Under the pieces are notes generated by a model. That model was given only the letters and a program-made list of their open reading frames with translations, searched no databases and was not told the origin of the DNA. A program made the translations under genes and the position numbers. From Deltaproteobacteria bacterium (GTDB lineage: Bacteria > Desulfobacterota > Desulfobacteria > Desulfobacterales > Desulfosarcinaceae): a stretch of 64,000 nucleotides of DNA. Positions 16,589-26,232 of the stretch are shown here, piece after piece; the first letter of the stretch is position 1; every line of letters starts with the position of its first letter. The stretch covers positions 1 through 64,000 of the forward strand of contig JAKALP010000012.1 in NCBI GenBank assembly GCA_021824175.1, in the 5' to 3' direction.

Positions 16589-17875
16589 TCAATCATCAAA
16601 ATTCCCCGCCGGACCCTTACTCGAATTAATGTTTTTGGTCCGTTCGACTATTTTCTCCGGGGTCCAATCGGCCGCTTTTTCGATTTGTTTGCCTTTGGGG
16701 CCTGGGTCATGACTGCCGGCTTTAAGAATAGCGGCCACGGCCAAGGGGGCGGTGTCCTGGGCGTTAAAGACATTGATCAGCATATTGTAGACAAACTCTT
16801 CCACGCGCTTGGCCATGCGCTCGCGAATATCCTTGGGCTGGGCCAACAGTTTGCTTTCAAAGGGCAGGTTGAGTTTTTTGTAGTCGCCGCTTTTATAGCT
16901 CTTGCCTTGGGCATAGGTTTTCATCTGGGTCCACATCTCTTCGGTGGCCCCCTGGTTCTTTACTTTAATGAACTCTTTGTTGCTGTCCAGAATGGCATTG
17001 CCGTAGTCGTTGACCTCCAAACCCCAGGAGATCATCTGCAGAGCCGTGGCCACATTGGCTTTGGTGGTGCGGGTCTGTTGGGCGATCTGGCGCAAGCGTT
17101 CAGAGCTATTGCCCGATGTGCCGTGCTGGGCACCGGAGACATTGTAAGGTTTCAAGGCATTGTGGATATCAGCGGTCAAATCCACCTGAATGCCCTGGGC
17201 GCTCTCTTCGATACCGTGGGTGGTGCCATTATTCAAAGCAATCCAATTGGGGAAGATGCTGTGGGCATTCAACCCTTGGATCAAAAAGAGGGCTTCCGGT
17301 TTAGTGGAGAGCCCTTCCTTGCCCTTGATTTCGCCGACTTCAGTTTCAAGGCCGGCCCACTTGGGCACATAGGGATTCAAGGCGATACTGGCCAGCAGGT
17401 TTTGATCATCCGGCATGTGGGAAGCATCGATGGCAATGGAGGTGATGCCGGCATCGAACATGGAAGGAATTTCGGTTTTGGCAATATTGATGTCTTTCTC
17501 TCCTTTGATGCCGTAATGGTCGGCATGAATGGCCACGGGGATGGTGATATTCATTTCATTGCACAAGGCATCGACGGTGCGCGCCATGTTCCAATAGTTG
17601 ATCGCACAATACGCATCCGTACCACCCTCGGATTTGGCGATTTCGATGATCAGCGTAGAATTGGCCCGCTGGGCGGCCCGCAAAGCCCCCTGGATCACGA
17701 AGATATTACGGCCGTTGGCGGCCATGCAAATGCTTTTGCCTTTGGCCAGCATGGCCAGATCGATATATTTGCCGCTAACGATCAGCGCTTTGGAGTTTGG
17801 GAAAAGGGCCTTGATGTTGGGGGGACGGCCTACCGCCAGGGCCTGGTTGAACTCTTTTTGGTCGATACTGGGCAT
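16589..17875 (-). CDS. class II fructose-bisphosphate aldolase-like protein
   Basis: This 428-residue protein has the class II (zinc) aldolase signature. VAIHADHYG (about residues 133-141) supplies the metal-binding/catalytic HADH motif, with a glutamate-rich segment GLETEVGEIKGKEG and NGTTHGIEESAQG and VSGAQHGTSGNSSERL further metal/phosphate-binding loops. At 428 residues it is longer than the usual 300-360, with an extra C-terminal region after about residue 310. It would cleave or form fructose-1,6-bisphosphate or a related ketose bisphosphate in the cytosol. It is monocistronic with its own terminator; the ATG is preceded by AAGGAGG. Confidence 0.8.
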   Translation of the reverse strand: MPSIDQKEFNQALAVGRPPNIKALFPNSKALIVSGKYIDLAMLAKGKSICMAANGRNIFVIQGALRAAQRANSTLIIEIAKSEGGTDAYCAINYWNMARTVDALCNEMNITIPVAIHADHYGIKGEKDINIAKTEIPSMFDAGITSIAIDASHMPDDQNLLASIALNPYVPKWAGLETEVGEIKGKEGLSTKPEALFLIQGLNAHSIFPNWIALNNGTTHGIEESAQGIQVDLTADIHNALKPYNVSGAQHGTSGNSSERLRQIAQQTRTTKANVATALQMISWGLEVNDYGNAILDSNKEFIKVKNQGATEEMWTQMKTYAQGKSYKSGDYKKLNLPFESKLLAQPKDIRERMAKRVEEFVYNMLINVFNAQDTAPLAVAAILKAGSHDPGPKGKQIEKAADWTPEKIVERTKNINSSKGPAGNFDD

Positions 17876-17965
17876 TTTTCTTCCTCCTTGTTAAAGTGAA
17901 ATAAACCTGCTTCACCCTCAATTCAAGAATTTCGGGTGATGGGTTTCATGAGTATGTTTATGGAT

Positions 17966-18469
17966 TTACTTTTTTTCAGGTTGTTCCGGTTTTGATTTTA
18001 CTTTTTCATTATAGGCTTTGACCTTTTCTCCATGGGCATCGAACTTATCCTGAAGTGCCGTGGCGCGGGTATTATATTCAACAATTTGATCGTTGTATTG
18101 CTTGATCTGTTCAGGGGTGACGGCGCTTTTTTTGGCCTCATCCAGCGCATCCCGCTGCTTCTTCAAATCATTGTATTCGCGATCCAATCCTTTTTTTTCA
18201 TCTTCCAGTTGCTGACGCTCTTTTTCGATTTCCTCTCCCGATTTCTCCCCGGCGATTTTTTTCTTCTCAGGTTTTACAACCGGAGCGGCCGTGCTGCGGG
18301 ATTCTTCATAAGGCTGCGCGGTTTTCCGCTGATCAGCTGGGATTTTGCTGACATCATCGGTGTAAAGCACATTGCCGTGCTTGTCCACGTAACGATAAAA
18401 TTCCGCTGCCGCCGGCGGCCCAAAAATCAGCAGCAGCATAAGAGCCAAGACAATCGAGGGTAATCTCAT
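17966..18469 (-). CDS. DUF4124 periplasmic protein with coiled coil
   Basis: This 167-residue exported protein has a signal peptide (MRLPSIVLALMLLLIFGPPAAA) and then the DUF4124 motif EFYRYVDKHGNVLYTDDVSKIP. A long charged coiled coil (residues about 80-155) ends in a Lys/Pro-rich tail. DUF4124 proteins are periplasmic and mostly uncharacterised. A strand-flanking gap of 90 bases separates it from the aldolase gene, so it may share its transcript. Nothing visible suggests catalysis. Confidence 0.85.
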   Translation of the reverse strand: MRLPSIVLALMLLLIFGPPAAAEFYRYVDKHGNVLYTDDVSKIPADQRKTAQPYEESRSTAAPVVKPEKKKIAGEKSGEEIEKERQQLEDEKKGLDREYNDLKKQRDALDEAKKSAVTPEQIKQYNDQIVEYNTRATALQDKFDAHGEKVKAYNEKVKSKPEQPEKK

Positions 18470-18731
18470 TTTTCTTCCACCTTTGGTTGCTCTCCACCCA
18501 AGCCGGGTGAATGGTTGAGTTGGTTGCGATGTACGCTCTGAATGGCCGGCATATCGAGTGTAAACTCGCTTTACTATATGGTTTTACAAAGTATTCTGTC
18601 AAGTTCCGCAGTCGGGGCATCCAGACCTTCAAGAACGGTTTGACAATATTTAGCAATCGTGTAGATATGGGGCCTTAGGGCGCCTTTGGCGCGTTATTGT
18701 TTTACCTCGGAAGAGCGTTAGGAATCGCAAG

Positions 18732-20810
18732 TTGTTTAAGTACATTCAGGCTTTAACCAGGCACGCCGGTCGTATTTGGCTGTTGGTCACTTTTTTGGTG
18801 ATAGGTGCCTGCGTCAGCCAACCGCAGAAACCCGCGGAGACCGCGCGGTCAATCATAGATGCCGATGATGCCGCTTTTCAGCAAGCCGAGGATTTGCTTG
18901 GGCGCGGACAAAGCAAGGAAGCTCTGGGGTATTACAGCCGTTATCTTTCTCAATACGCGAATGGCCGTCACGCCCCACAGGCGTTTTTGCGCATTGGGAC
19001 AATCTACCAGCAGCATGGTGAACTCGGCGCGGCTGAGGCTTTCTACCGCGGCGCCATTGAGAAATTTCCTCAAAGCCATGAAGCTTCCCAAGCTCACCTG
19101 GCCCTCATCGACTTGTTAATCCAGGCCAATCGCTCGGCCGAAGCTGGCGAGGTGGCCACCGCTATGTTGGGGCAACCGTTGGACCAAACATTGCGGCATG
19201 ATCTGCTGCAGCGCTTGGTCAAACTTTCCAGTTCCACCAAGGACTCAGCCCACACGGCTTTATATTCCTATCTGTTATACACCTCCCTGCCGTCCCCCGA
19301 AAACGCCTCTTGGCATAAACTGCTCATAGAAACCATAGCCTCATTGGATGAAAAAGACATCATCTCCTTGTGGGATCGGCTGGAAGCTCCGGAGATCCGG
19401 GGTTATATGATGTATCGATATGCGGAGGTCCAGGCAATTGCTGAAAATGACGATGATGCCTTGGACGTGCTCAGCGTATTTCGTGCCCGATTTCCAGACC
19501 ATCCTTATAGCGTCCAGGCCCAGCAGCTTTTGGAAATCCTTGAACAACGGCTCTCCTTTGAGCCCCGTACCATTGGTTGTTTGTTGCCGCTGAGTGGTGC
19601 CTACGAGGCCTATGGTCAGCGCGCATTGAATGCCATCCAAATGGCCTTGAGTCAGCAAAAAGGCACCGAAAACCAACAAATAATCAAATTGGTGGTTAAG
19701 GATAGCGCTTCCAACGATGAACGTGCGGTGGCAGCCGTGCGCGAGTTAAGTCAAGCCCGGGTGGGTGCTATTATTGGTCCCATGGTGACTGCTCCGGCCG
19801 CAACCCGCGAGGCTCAGCAGTTGCACATTCCCATGGTGACCTTCACCCAGAAGCCGGAGATCACCACCGGTGACTTTATTTTTCGCCACTTTATTACCCC
19901 CCACAATCAAGTAAAAACTCTGGTGCAGTACTTTGTACATGATTTGGGATTGCGCGATTTTGCCGTGATGTACCCCAAGGAAGCCTATGGCAAAACCTTT
20001 ATGATGCTCTTTTGGGATGAGATCATCCGTCAAGGCGGGCGAATGATGGGCGTGGAGTCCTATTCCCCGGAGCAGACCGATTTTGCCGAGACCATCAAGC
20101 GCCTGACCGGCAATTACTACCCAATTCCGTCGGATTTAAAGGCGCGGCCCGTGGTCCAGGTCAAGGAGCCTTCTTATTTCTTTGGCAACCGTCCTTCCGC
20201 TGATTCGCTGGAAGGCCTGATACCTGATCCGGTGCCGCGGCTGACCGGGCTATATTTTGAGGACTCGGATCAAGAACGCAACAGGGCCGCTAATCTTGGC
20301 CGTCGTATCTCTCAGGAAGTTAAAGAGCCAATTGTCGACTTCGATGTGCTATTTATCCCCGATGCGCCTAAAACCTCTGGTTTGATTCTTCCACAACTTG
20401 CTTACTACGATGTAAAGAATATCTATCTGGCGGGCACCAATTTATGGCATTCACAACAGCTGATCGATATGACAGGTGACTATGCCCAGAGTGCAATCAT
20501 GGTGGATGGTTTCTATAAAGACAGCCAATCCGATACGGTACGCCGTTTCGTTGAGGGGTATCGGTCAATCTATGGCACTGATCCGGGATTGATGGAAGCA
20601 TTTGCTTTTGACACGGCCAATTTTTTGTTCGAATTGATCATGCGTCCTGAAATTCAAAAGCGAAATGAACTGCGCGATGCCATGAAACAGCTTTGCTTTA
20701 TTGACGGTGTAACCGGCGCCACCGCTTTTGCTCCTGACGGCGAGGCCATTAAACGGCTCAGCCTACTGCGCATCAAGGGGAATCGATTCGTTGAAATCGA
20801 ACATCCATGA
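18732..20810 (+). CDS. LpoA/YraM-like lipoprotein (TPR plus periplasmic-binding fold)
   Basis: This 692-residue lipoprotein starts with a signal peptide and lipobox VIGAC (Cys27). An N-terminal helical TPR-type region (about residues 40-270: ADDAAFQQAEDLLGRGQSKEALGYYSRYL...) precedes a type 1 periplasmic-binding-protein domain (IGCLLPLSGAYEAYGQRALNAIQMA... to the end). This order matches LppC/LpoA proteins, which in gammaproteobacteria activate penicillin-binding proteins. A branched-chain amino-acid-binding role is the alternative. The likely start is TTG at 18732, with AGGA nine bases before. It overlaps waaA by four bases. Confidence 0.8.
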   Translation: MFKYIQALTRHAGRIWLLVTFLVIGACVSQPQKPAETARSIIDADDAAFQQAEDLLGRGQSKEALGYYSRYLSQYANGRHAPQAFLRIGTIYQQHGELGAAEAFYRGAIEKFPQSHEASQAHLALIDLLIQANRSAEAGEVATAMLGQPLDQTLRHDLLQRLVKLSSSTKDSAHTALYSYLLYTSLPSPENASWHKLLIETIASLDEKDIISLWDRLEAPEIRGYMMYRYAEVQAIAENDDDALDVLSVFRARFPDHPYSVQAQQLLEILEQRLSFEPRTIGCLLPLSGAYEAYGQRALNAIQMALSQQKGTENQQIIKLVVKDSASNDERAVAAVRELSQARVGAIIGPMVTAPAATREAQQLHIPMVTFTQKPEITTGDFIFRHFITPHNQVKTLVQYFVHDLGLRDFAVMYPKEAYGKTFMMLFWDEIIRQGGRMMGVESYSPEQTDFAETIKRLTGNYYPIPSDLKARPVVQVKEPSYFFGNRPSADSLEGLIPDPVPRLTGLYFEDSDQERNRAANLGRRISQEVKEPIVDFDVLFIPDAPKTSGLILPQLAYYDVKNIYLAGTNLWHSQQLIDMTGDYAQSAIMVDGFYKDSQSDTVRRFVEGYRSIYGTDPGLMEAFAFDTANFLFELIMRPEIQKRNELRDAMKQLCFIDGVTGATAFAPDGEAIKRLSLLRIKGNRFVEIEHP

Positions 20811-22111
20811 ATCTCTTTCATCTCTTCTACAACTTGATCGGCACGACGGCTGGGGCCCTGGCAATTCCTACTTACTGGTTCTCCCAACGTAAAAATACAG
20901 AAACACTGGACCGGCTCCATCAACGTTTGGGCTGGTATCCTCCCTCCATATCCAATCAATTACAGACTCGGCATCATGTTTGGCTGCACGCGGTCTCCGT
21001 GGGCGAAGTGGGTGTGGCTTGCGCTATTACTGAGGCTTTGGGCCGATTGTTACCCCGTTGCCAGATGGCTGTATCAACCACTACCCGGCAAGGCTTGGCC
21101 AGAGCAAATGCTTTATTTAAAAACAGAGCAGCGTGTTTTTATGCACCCATAGACCTTCTGGGACCTACTGATCGCGCCCTGAAACTGGTTCGGCCCAAGG
21201 CTCTAGTTCTTTTGGAAACGGAATTATGGCCCAATCTCATTGTCCGAGCCCAGCGCCGTGGGATTCGGACGGTTATTTTGAACGGACGAATTTCCGTGCG
21301 AGCCATTAAACGTTACCGAAAAATACGCCCGTTAATGCGCCATGTCCTGGAACATGTCGATGTCTTCAGCATGATTTCTCAGGCTGACGCCGAACGCATT
21401 CACTCGTTAGGGGCCAGTGAAGATCGAATTGTAGTGAATGGAAACGCAAAGTTTGATGGGCCAGATCCCATTGTCGGAGGCCAGCAGGCCATTCAATGGG
21501 CCATGGAGCTTTTTGGCCTCACGGGAGATACGCCGGTCTTTGTCGCCGGTAGCACTCGGGAGCCTGAAGAGCGTACGGTCCTGGATGCCTATCTGCGTGT
21601 GCGCTCTAGTTTTCCAGAATTGGTGTTGATAATCGCGCCCCGGCATATCGAACGCGTGGCGCAAATCGAGTACTGGGTTAAAGAGAGAGGGTTGCAATGC
21701 CAGCGGCGTAGTACTTTGGATCGCCTAACCAATCCAAGACGCGCTCCAGTGGTTTTATTAGACACGATTGGAGAGTTGTCCGACACTTACAGCGTGGCGC
21801 GCTTTGTTTTTTGCGGGGGCAGTCTGGTTCCCAAAGGCGGTCAGAACCTGCTGGAAGCCGCGGCTTGGGCCAAACCCATCATGTATGGCCCTTCCATGGA
21901 GGATTTTGCCGACGCCCAACAGCTCATTGAAGCTGCGGGTGGCTCAATTATGGTGCAAAATGCGGATCAAATGGCGGCCGTGGCGGCCAATTGGCTCCGA
22001 AGGCCCCATTTGGCGCTCTATACGGGCAATGCCGGTCGTCGGGCGATTTTGGCTCATCGCGGCGCCGCTAAAAAGCATGCCGAAGTGGCGATGGGGTTGT
22101 TGATGGATTGA
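20807..22111 (+). CDS. waaA: 3-deoxy-D-manno-octulosonic acid (Kdo) transferase
   Basis: This 434-residue GT-B glycosyltransferase would add Kdo from CMP-Kdo to lipid IV-A at the inner-membrane face. An N-terminal hydrophobic anchor (about residues 8-24) is followed by HVWLHAVSVGEVGVACAITEAL, KALVLLETELWPNLI and the C-terminal FVAGSTREPEE and FVFCGGSLVPKGGQNLLEAA nucleotide-binding segments, all typical of WaaA. The length is usual (about 425). The four-base overlap with the lipoprotein gene means cotranslation. With the A5P isomerase at 23816 it supports an organism making Kdo-containing lipopolysaccharide. Confidence 0.93.
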   Translation: MNLFHLFYNLIGTTAGALAIPTYWFSQRKNTETLDRLHQRLGWYPPSISNQLQTRHHVWLHAVSVGEVGVACAITEALGRLLPRCQMAVSTTTRQGLARANALFKNRAACFYAPIDLLGPTDRALKLVRPKALVLLETELWPNLIVRAQRRGIRTVILNGRISVRAIKRYRKIRPLMRHVLEHVDVFSMISQADAERIHSLGASEDRIVVNGNAKFDGPDPIVGGQQAIQWAMELFGLTGDTPVFVAGSTREPEERTVLDAYLRVRSSFPELVLIIAPRHIERVAQIEYWVKERGLQCQRRSTLDRLTNPRRAPVVLLDTIGELSDTYSVARFVFCGGSLVPKGGQNLLEAAAWAKPIMYGPSMEDFADAQQLIEAAGGSIMVQNADQMAAVAANWLRRPHLALYTGNAGRRAILAHRGAAKKHAEVAMGLLMD

Positions 22112-22395
22112 GGTCGTGGGTGGAAGGTATAAAATTTAGGATTGAAGGTAAAAGGTCGGTGTCGTTAGCTTAGGAAAAACCTTTGAATATTGACCTTTGA
22201 ATATGGTTGTCGCTGCTCTTTTTTCCTTCGTTCCTACATTCTGTGTGCTAACGGCGTTGGAAAGAGGGAGCGAGATTAAGGGCCGTTAGCGGCCTCTTTC
22301 CTTCGGGCGGTTGAATTCTGACTTCTGAATGCCTGATGGCGGGCAATTCAAACTCCGGTCCCTCACCAAGGCTTTCGATCCGCTCACTCCTGGTG

Positions 22396-23721
22396 CTATA
22401 CAGGATTCCGTAACGATCCCTGGCCGGTAGCTTCCAACACCGCTGACCACAACTCGCCGTCTGGTGTAACTTGTTTGCGTTTGCTGGTGGTTGCTTCCAT
22501 GGGGATATGGACAAAGTGGTTGTTCCAGCTGCCGATCACCATCTTGGTCTTACCGGCCATGCCGGCGTGCACGGCATTGCGTCCAAGAAAACCACAGAAA
22601 ACGCTGTCATTGGCATTGGCCGGCAGGCTGCGGATCATGTAGCTGGGATCGATGTACTTCATATTGATTTCAATGTTCTTCGACTTGAAGTGATTGCTAA
22701 TGGCGTTGCGTAAGAAAATTCCGATGTCTTTGAGTCGAATATTGCCGGAATCATCCCGTTCCTCCGGAGCGTCTTTGAAGTACTTTTGGCCCGCGCCCTC
22801 GGCCACCACGATCACCGCATGGCTGCGGTGGGCCAGGCGTTTTTCAAGGGCGGCAAAGAGTCCATGGTGCCCCTCCAGGTCAAAATCCACTTCCGGGATT
22901 AGTACAAAATTCACATCCTGCTGGGCCAGGGCTGCCGTGGCGGCGATAAAGCCGGCATTGCGCCCCATCAGTTTGATCAAACCAACACCGTTGGGATAGC
23001 CTTCTGCTTCGTTATGGGCCCCAATGATGGCCTGTGTGGAAACATCCACGGCAGTGTCGAAACCAAAGGATCGCGATATGAGGTGAATGTCGTTATCAAT
23101 GGTCTTGGGGATGCCCACCACGCTGATTTTTAGCTTGCGCTTCAGGATTTCGTCAGCGATTTTCAACGCGGCTCGCAGTGTGCCGTCACCGCCGATCATG
23201 AACAGCAGACTGATATTCATACGTTCCAGGCAATCAATGATCTGATCGATCTCCTGGGGGCCGCGGGAAGATCCCAGGATCGATCCGCCTCGATCCAGGA
23301 TATTGGCGACGGAAGACGGACCCAGGTCCATCACTTCATGGCCATACTGGGGTATGAAACCTTGGAGGCCATAGCGTATGCCGTAGATATTGCGTACGCC
23401 ATAATGGTGATAGAGCTCCAGTACAATGGAGCGAATGATATCGTTGAGTCCCGGGCACAGGCCACCGCAGGTCACCAACGCGCAGCGCAGCTTGCTGGGG
23501 TCGAAATAAATGTTCTTGCGAGGGCCGGCTAATTCAAATGATGGCAGGGCTTTCTTTTTTTTTATATCACCCTCCAAATCCGCCATGCGGATATGGACCA
23601 GGACGCGATCCTTGTCTTCTACAAAAATTTTATGGCTTATGCTGTCTCCATTGAGCAGCGGGGAAGAGATATTCGCCTTTCCCAGATTGGTGATGGTGGT
23701 AAAGTTAGTTCCGTTAGCCAT
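22396..23721 (-). CDS. 6-phosphofructokinase (plant/protist-type group)
   Basis: This 441-residue phosphofructokinase carries an N-terminal extension of about 85 residues before the nucleotide site ALVTCGGLCPGLNDIIR. The phosphate-donor motif is GGDGTLRAA, and the catalytic loop is PKTIDNDI. Gly in GGDG points to ATP, while the Lys of PKTIDND is shared with PPi enzymes; this Gly/Lys pair is also found in ATP-dependent plant and trypanosome enzymes. I therefore lean to ATP dependence. It is 94 bases upstream of nothing on its own strand except kdsD, whose stop lies before it, so cotranscription with kdsD is possible. Confidence 0.85.
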   Translation of the reverse strand: MANGTNFTTITNLGKANISSPLLNGDSISHKIFVEDKDRVLVHIRMADLEGDIKKKKALPSFELAGPRKNIYFDPSKLRCALVTCGGLCPGLNDIIRSIVLELYHHYGVRNIYGIRYGLQGFIPQYGHEVMDLGPSSVANILDRGGSILGSSRGPQEIDQIIDCLERMNISLLFMIGGDGTLRAALKIADEILKRKLKISVVGIPKTIDNDIHLISRSFGFDTAVDVSTQAIIGAHNEAEGYPNGVGLIKLMGRNAGFIAATAALAQQDVNFVLIPEVDFDLEGHHGLFAALEKRLAHRSHAVIVVAEGAGQKYFKDAPEERDDSGNIRLKDIGIFLRNAISNHFKSKNIEINMKYIDPSYMIRSLPANANDSVFCGFLGRNAVHAGMAGKTKMVIGSWNNHFVHIPMEATTSKRKQVTPDGELWSAVLEATGQGSLRNPV

Positions 23722-23815
23722 AGCTTTTCTCCCTTGGAATCACAGCCAAGCGCCATGATCTGGCGCAATTCTCATTTCGGAGCCTATAGTAGGTTCGGTC
23801 AGGCCAAAAAAAGAG

Positions 23816-24820
23816 TCAGCGGCCGTTAAATTTAAATTCACCTTTACCTAAAATATCGTGCAGATGCAGGATACCTTGAATTTTTTTCTGGTTATCCACG
23901 ATAGGTAGGATCGTGATCTGATAATGTTCCATGGTGTTGAGTGCATCATAGGCTGGGGTTTCTGGAAAGGCATGATGGGGGGTGGCCACCATGGCTTGCT
24001 CTACTGTCATGGAAAGCAAGGGCAGGCCTTTGGCTATACCGCGCCGGATGTCGCCATCCGTGATGATGCCGGCAAGCCGGCCTTCTTTGTCATTTATGAG
24101 AATGACCCCCAGACTGTGGTGATTCATGATCTCCAGGGCGACTTTCATTTGGGCGCCGGTGTGGATGCTCGGTACGGCAGCTCCGGTAAGCATGATGTCA
24201 CCCACTTTTTGAGCCAGCCGTTGGCCTAAGGAGCCGCCGGGGTGAATCCTTCGAAAGTCATCGCTCTTAAACTGTTTGCGGTTGATTAACGCCACCGCCA
24301 AGGCATCCCCCATCGCCAACATGGCGGTGGTGGAGCTGGTGGGCGCCAACCCCAGAGGGCAGGCCTCTTTTTTCACTCCCACATCGACAATGATATCGCT
24401 TTGCTTGGCCAGGGTTGAGTATACATTGCCGGTAAAAGCGATGATAGTGCAGCCTACGGACCGGATGCGCGGCAGTAGGATATTGAGCTCATCGGTTTCG
24501 CCGCTGGCGGACAACGCCAGAAAAACATCGTCTGGAGACACAACCCCCAGGTCGCCGTGCATGGCTTCCACAGGGTGTAAAAAGAGCGAGCGTGTGCCTG
24601 TGCTGTTAAGGGTAGCGGTAATTTTACGGGCAATGATTCCCGATTTACCGATGCCGCTGATAATAAGCCGTCCCTGGGATTGGCAAATGAACTGGATCAT
24701 ACGCACAAAATTCTCATCGAGCCGCTGGCTCATTTGCAGGATGCTCTCGGCTTCCAACTTGAGCACCTCGGCGGCTTCATTGAGAATTTGTCGATCATCA
24801 TCAGTAAGGTTGTTTTTCAT
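23816..24820 (-). CDS. kdsD: arabinose-5-phosphate isomerase (KpsF/GutQ family)
   Basis: This 334-residue enzyme converts ribulose-5-phosphate to arabinose-5-phosphate, the first step of Kdo synthesis. A SIS domain (about residues 35-180) contains GIGKSGIIARKITATLNSTGTRS and LHPVEAMHGDLGVV. SASGETDEL is the sugar-phosphate loop. Two CBS repeats follow (about 205-330: GIITDGDIRRGIAKG and ILHLHDILG). The length equals the family norm. It fits with waaA in the same region for lipopolysaccharide synthesis. It is transcribed ahead of phosphofructokinase with a 94-base gap. Confidence 0.92.
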   Translation of the reverse strand: MKNNLTDDDRQILNEAAEVLKLEAESILQMSQRLDENFVRMIQFICQSQGRLIISGIGKSGIIARKITATLNSTGTRSLFLHPVEAMHGDLGVVSPDDVFLALSASGETDELNILLPRIRSVGCTIIAFTGNVYSTLAKQSDIIVDVGVKKEACPLGLAPTSSTTAMLAMGDALAVALINRKQFKSDDFRRIHPGGSLGQRLAQKVGDIMLTGAAVPSIHTGAQMKVALEIMNHHSLGVILINDKEGRLAGIITDGDIRRGIAKGLPLLSMTVEQAMVATPHHAFPETPAYDALNTMEHYQITILPIVDNQKKIQGILHLHDILGKGEFKFNGR

Positions 24821-25181
24821 TCAGACTCCTCATGCGATCAAAACCCTCTGGCATCTGGTGAAATGCTTTTTTGAGAGTAGCTGCCAAAGGGAATTAAGAT
24901 CGGTCGTTGAGCCCTGGTGCTTCCCTCGACGGCGGCCACCATCGCCCGAGTACGGCCCCATGACCGGCTCAAAGGGAAAAACCGTTCCACAATAGATCAA
25001 CTCCATCTTACATGCAAGGGGGCGATCCATTTGACTTGACAACTAAAAATTTGCTGGTATTTTGGCGGCAACAAAAAAGAACGGCCAGTGGTCCGCCGGG
25101 CCAGAAACTCCACCTGCATTCTCATCTGATTCCTGAATCTGGTAACGCCCGCAACAACTTTTAGGACCTTTAGGAGATAAA
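24821..25181. other. intergenic region with candidate mscS promoter
   Basis: On the plus strand TTGACA (25036-25041), a 16-base spacer and TATTTT (25058-25063) make a sigma-70-like promoter about 120 bases before the MscS gene. The GC-rich 24895-24980 stretch can form GAGCC/GGCTC (24907-24911 with 24972-24976) and GGTG/CACC pairs, so a structured leader of either gene is possible, but no known RNA family was recognised. Confidence 0.4.
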
Positions 25182-26006
25182 ATGGACTTCAAAGCATTGT
25201 TGCCAAAAGTTTGGGAACTCATCACGTTTTATGGCCTCAAGGTCTTAGCGGCCGCCGCCATTTTGGTTATCGGGCGCTGGGTTGCACAGCTTATCAGCAA
25301 TGTGATTCGGCGCATCATCCGCAAAACGGAACTCGACCCGACGGTTGCCAGTTTCATTGGTAATTTGACCTATGTGGCATTATTGGTTTTCGTGGTATTG
25401 GCCGCACTGAGTCAGCTGGGAATCCAAACCACATCGTTCATTGCGGTTTTGGGCGCGGCGGGTTTAGCCATCGGTCTGGCCCTGCAAGGGTCCTTGGCCA
25501 ATTTTGCCGCTGGTTTTCTCATGATCATTTTCAAGCCGTTTCGGGTCGGTGATTATATCGAAGGCGCCGGAGTCGGCGGCACGGTCGAAGAGATTCAAAT
25601 ATTTACCACTACCTTAAAGACGCCTGACAATAAAACCGTAATCATCCCCAATGCCAAGCTGACCAGTGATAACATAATCAACTGGACCGTAAAGGGCATC
25701 CGCCGGGTGGATATGGTCTTTGGCATTGGTTACAAAGACGATGTGGACAAAGCCAAAAAAGTCATGGGGCAGGTCTTAGCCCAAGACAGTCGGATTCTTA
25801 AAGATCCTCCCCCCCAAATCGCCCTGATGCAGTTGGGGGACAGCAGTGTCAATTTCGTAGTGCGGCCCTGGGTGAAATCCGACGATTATTGGAGCGTCTA
25901 CTTTGATACGACTGAAAATGTCAAGAAAGCCTTTGATGTCAATGGGATCAATATCCCTTATCCCCAAAGGGATGTGCATATCTATCAGCACACCACCGCT
26001 TCTTAA
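25182..26006 (+). CDS. MscS-family mechanosensitive channel
   Basis: This 274-residue small-conductance mechanosensitive channel is about the size of E. coli MscS (286). Three membrane helices cover residues about 15-135. The pore helix is AVLGAAGLAIGLALQGSLANFAAGFLMIIFKPFRVGDYIE, with the conserved Gly/Ala packing motif and the LQGSLANFAAG signature. The cytoplasmic beta domain (GTVEEIQIFTTTLKTPDNKTVIIPNAKL) and the alpha/beta vestibule follow. It would release solutes on hypo-osmotic shock. AGGAG precedes the ATG by five bases. Confidence 0.93.
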   Translation: MDFKALLPKVWELITFYGLKVLAAAAILVIGRWVAQLISNVIRRIIRKTELDPTVASFIGNLTYVALLVFVVLAALSQLGIQTTSFIAVLGAAGLAIGLALQGSLANFAAGFLMIIFKPFRVGDYIEGAGVGGTVEEIQIFTTTLKTPDNKTVIIPNAKLTSDNIINWTVKGIRRVDMVFGIGYKDDVDKAKKVMGQVLAQDSRILKDPPPQIALMQLGDSSVNFVVRPWVKSDDYWSVYFDTTENVKKAFDVNGINIPYPQRDVHIYQHTTAS

Positions 26007-26180
26007 AAAAATCCTCATGCGTCGCTATGGAATGGCGATATTCTTGCATGTAATTTAGAGTTGGGGCAAACGGGCTAAGATCGGGCCATAAAATTGACAT
26101 GGCCCAGTGAGATCCCTAAATTGCCTTGACAATATTTTGGGCCTTGATTATAGGGCGTGCGAGCATAAAATTGAACAAAT

Positions 26181-26207
26181 GGCCGGATTTTTAGTTCCGG
26201 CCTTTTT
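26181..26207 (+). terminator. rho-independent terminator after mscS
   Basis: GGCCGGA (26181-26187) pairs with TCCGGCC (26196-26202), followed by TTTTT. It lies about 175 bases after the channel stop and just before the PxxKW gene. Confidence 0.7.
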
Positions 26208-26232
26208 ATCGTAATCTGAAGGGAGCTTTACC

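Noticed and set aside
16685-17899. 404-codon plus-strand frame opposite the class II aldolase
   Set aside because: Shadow of the aldolase gene; no family signature and no start signal.
24830-25042. 70-codon minus-strand frame upstream of kdsD
   Set aside because: No ribosome-binding site and no motif; the DNA is more likely a leader/promoter region.
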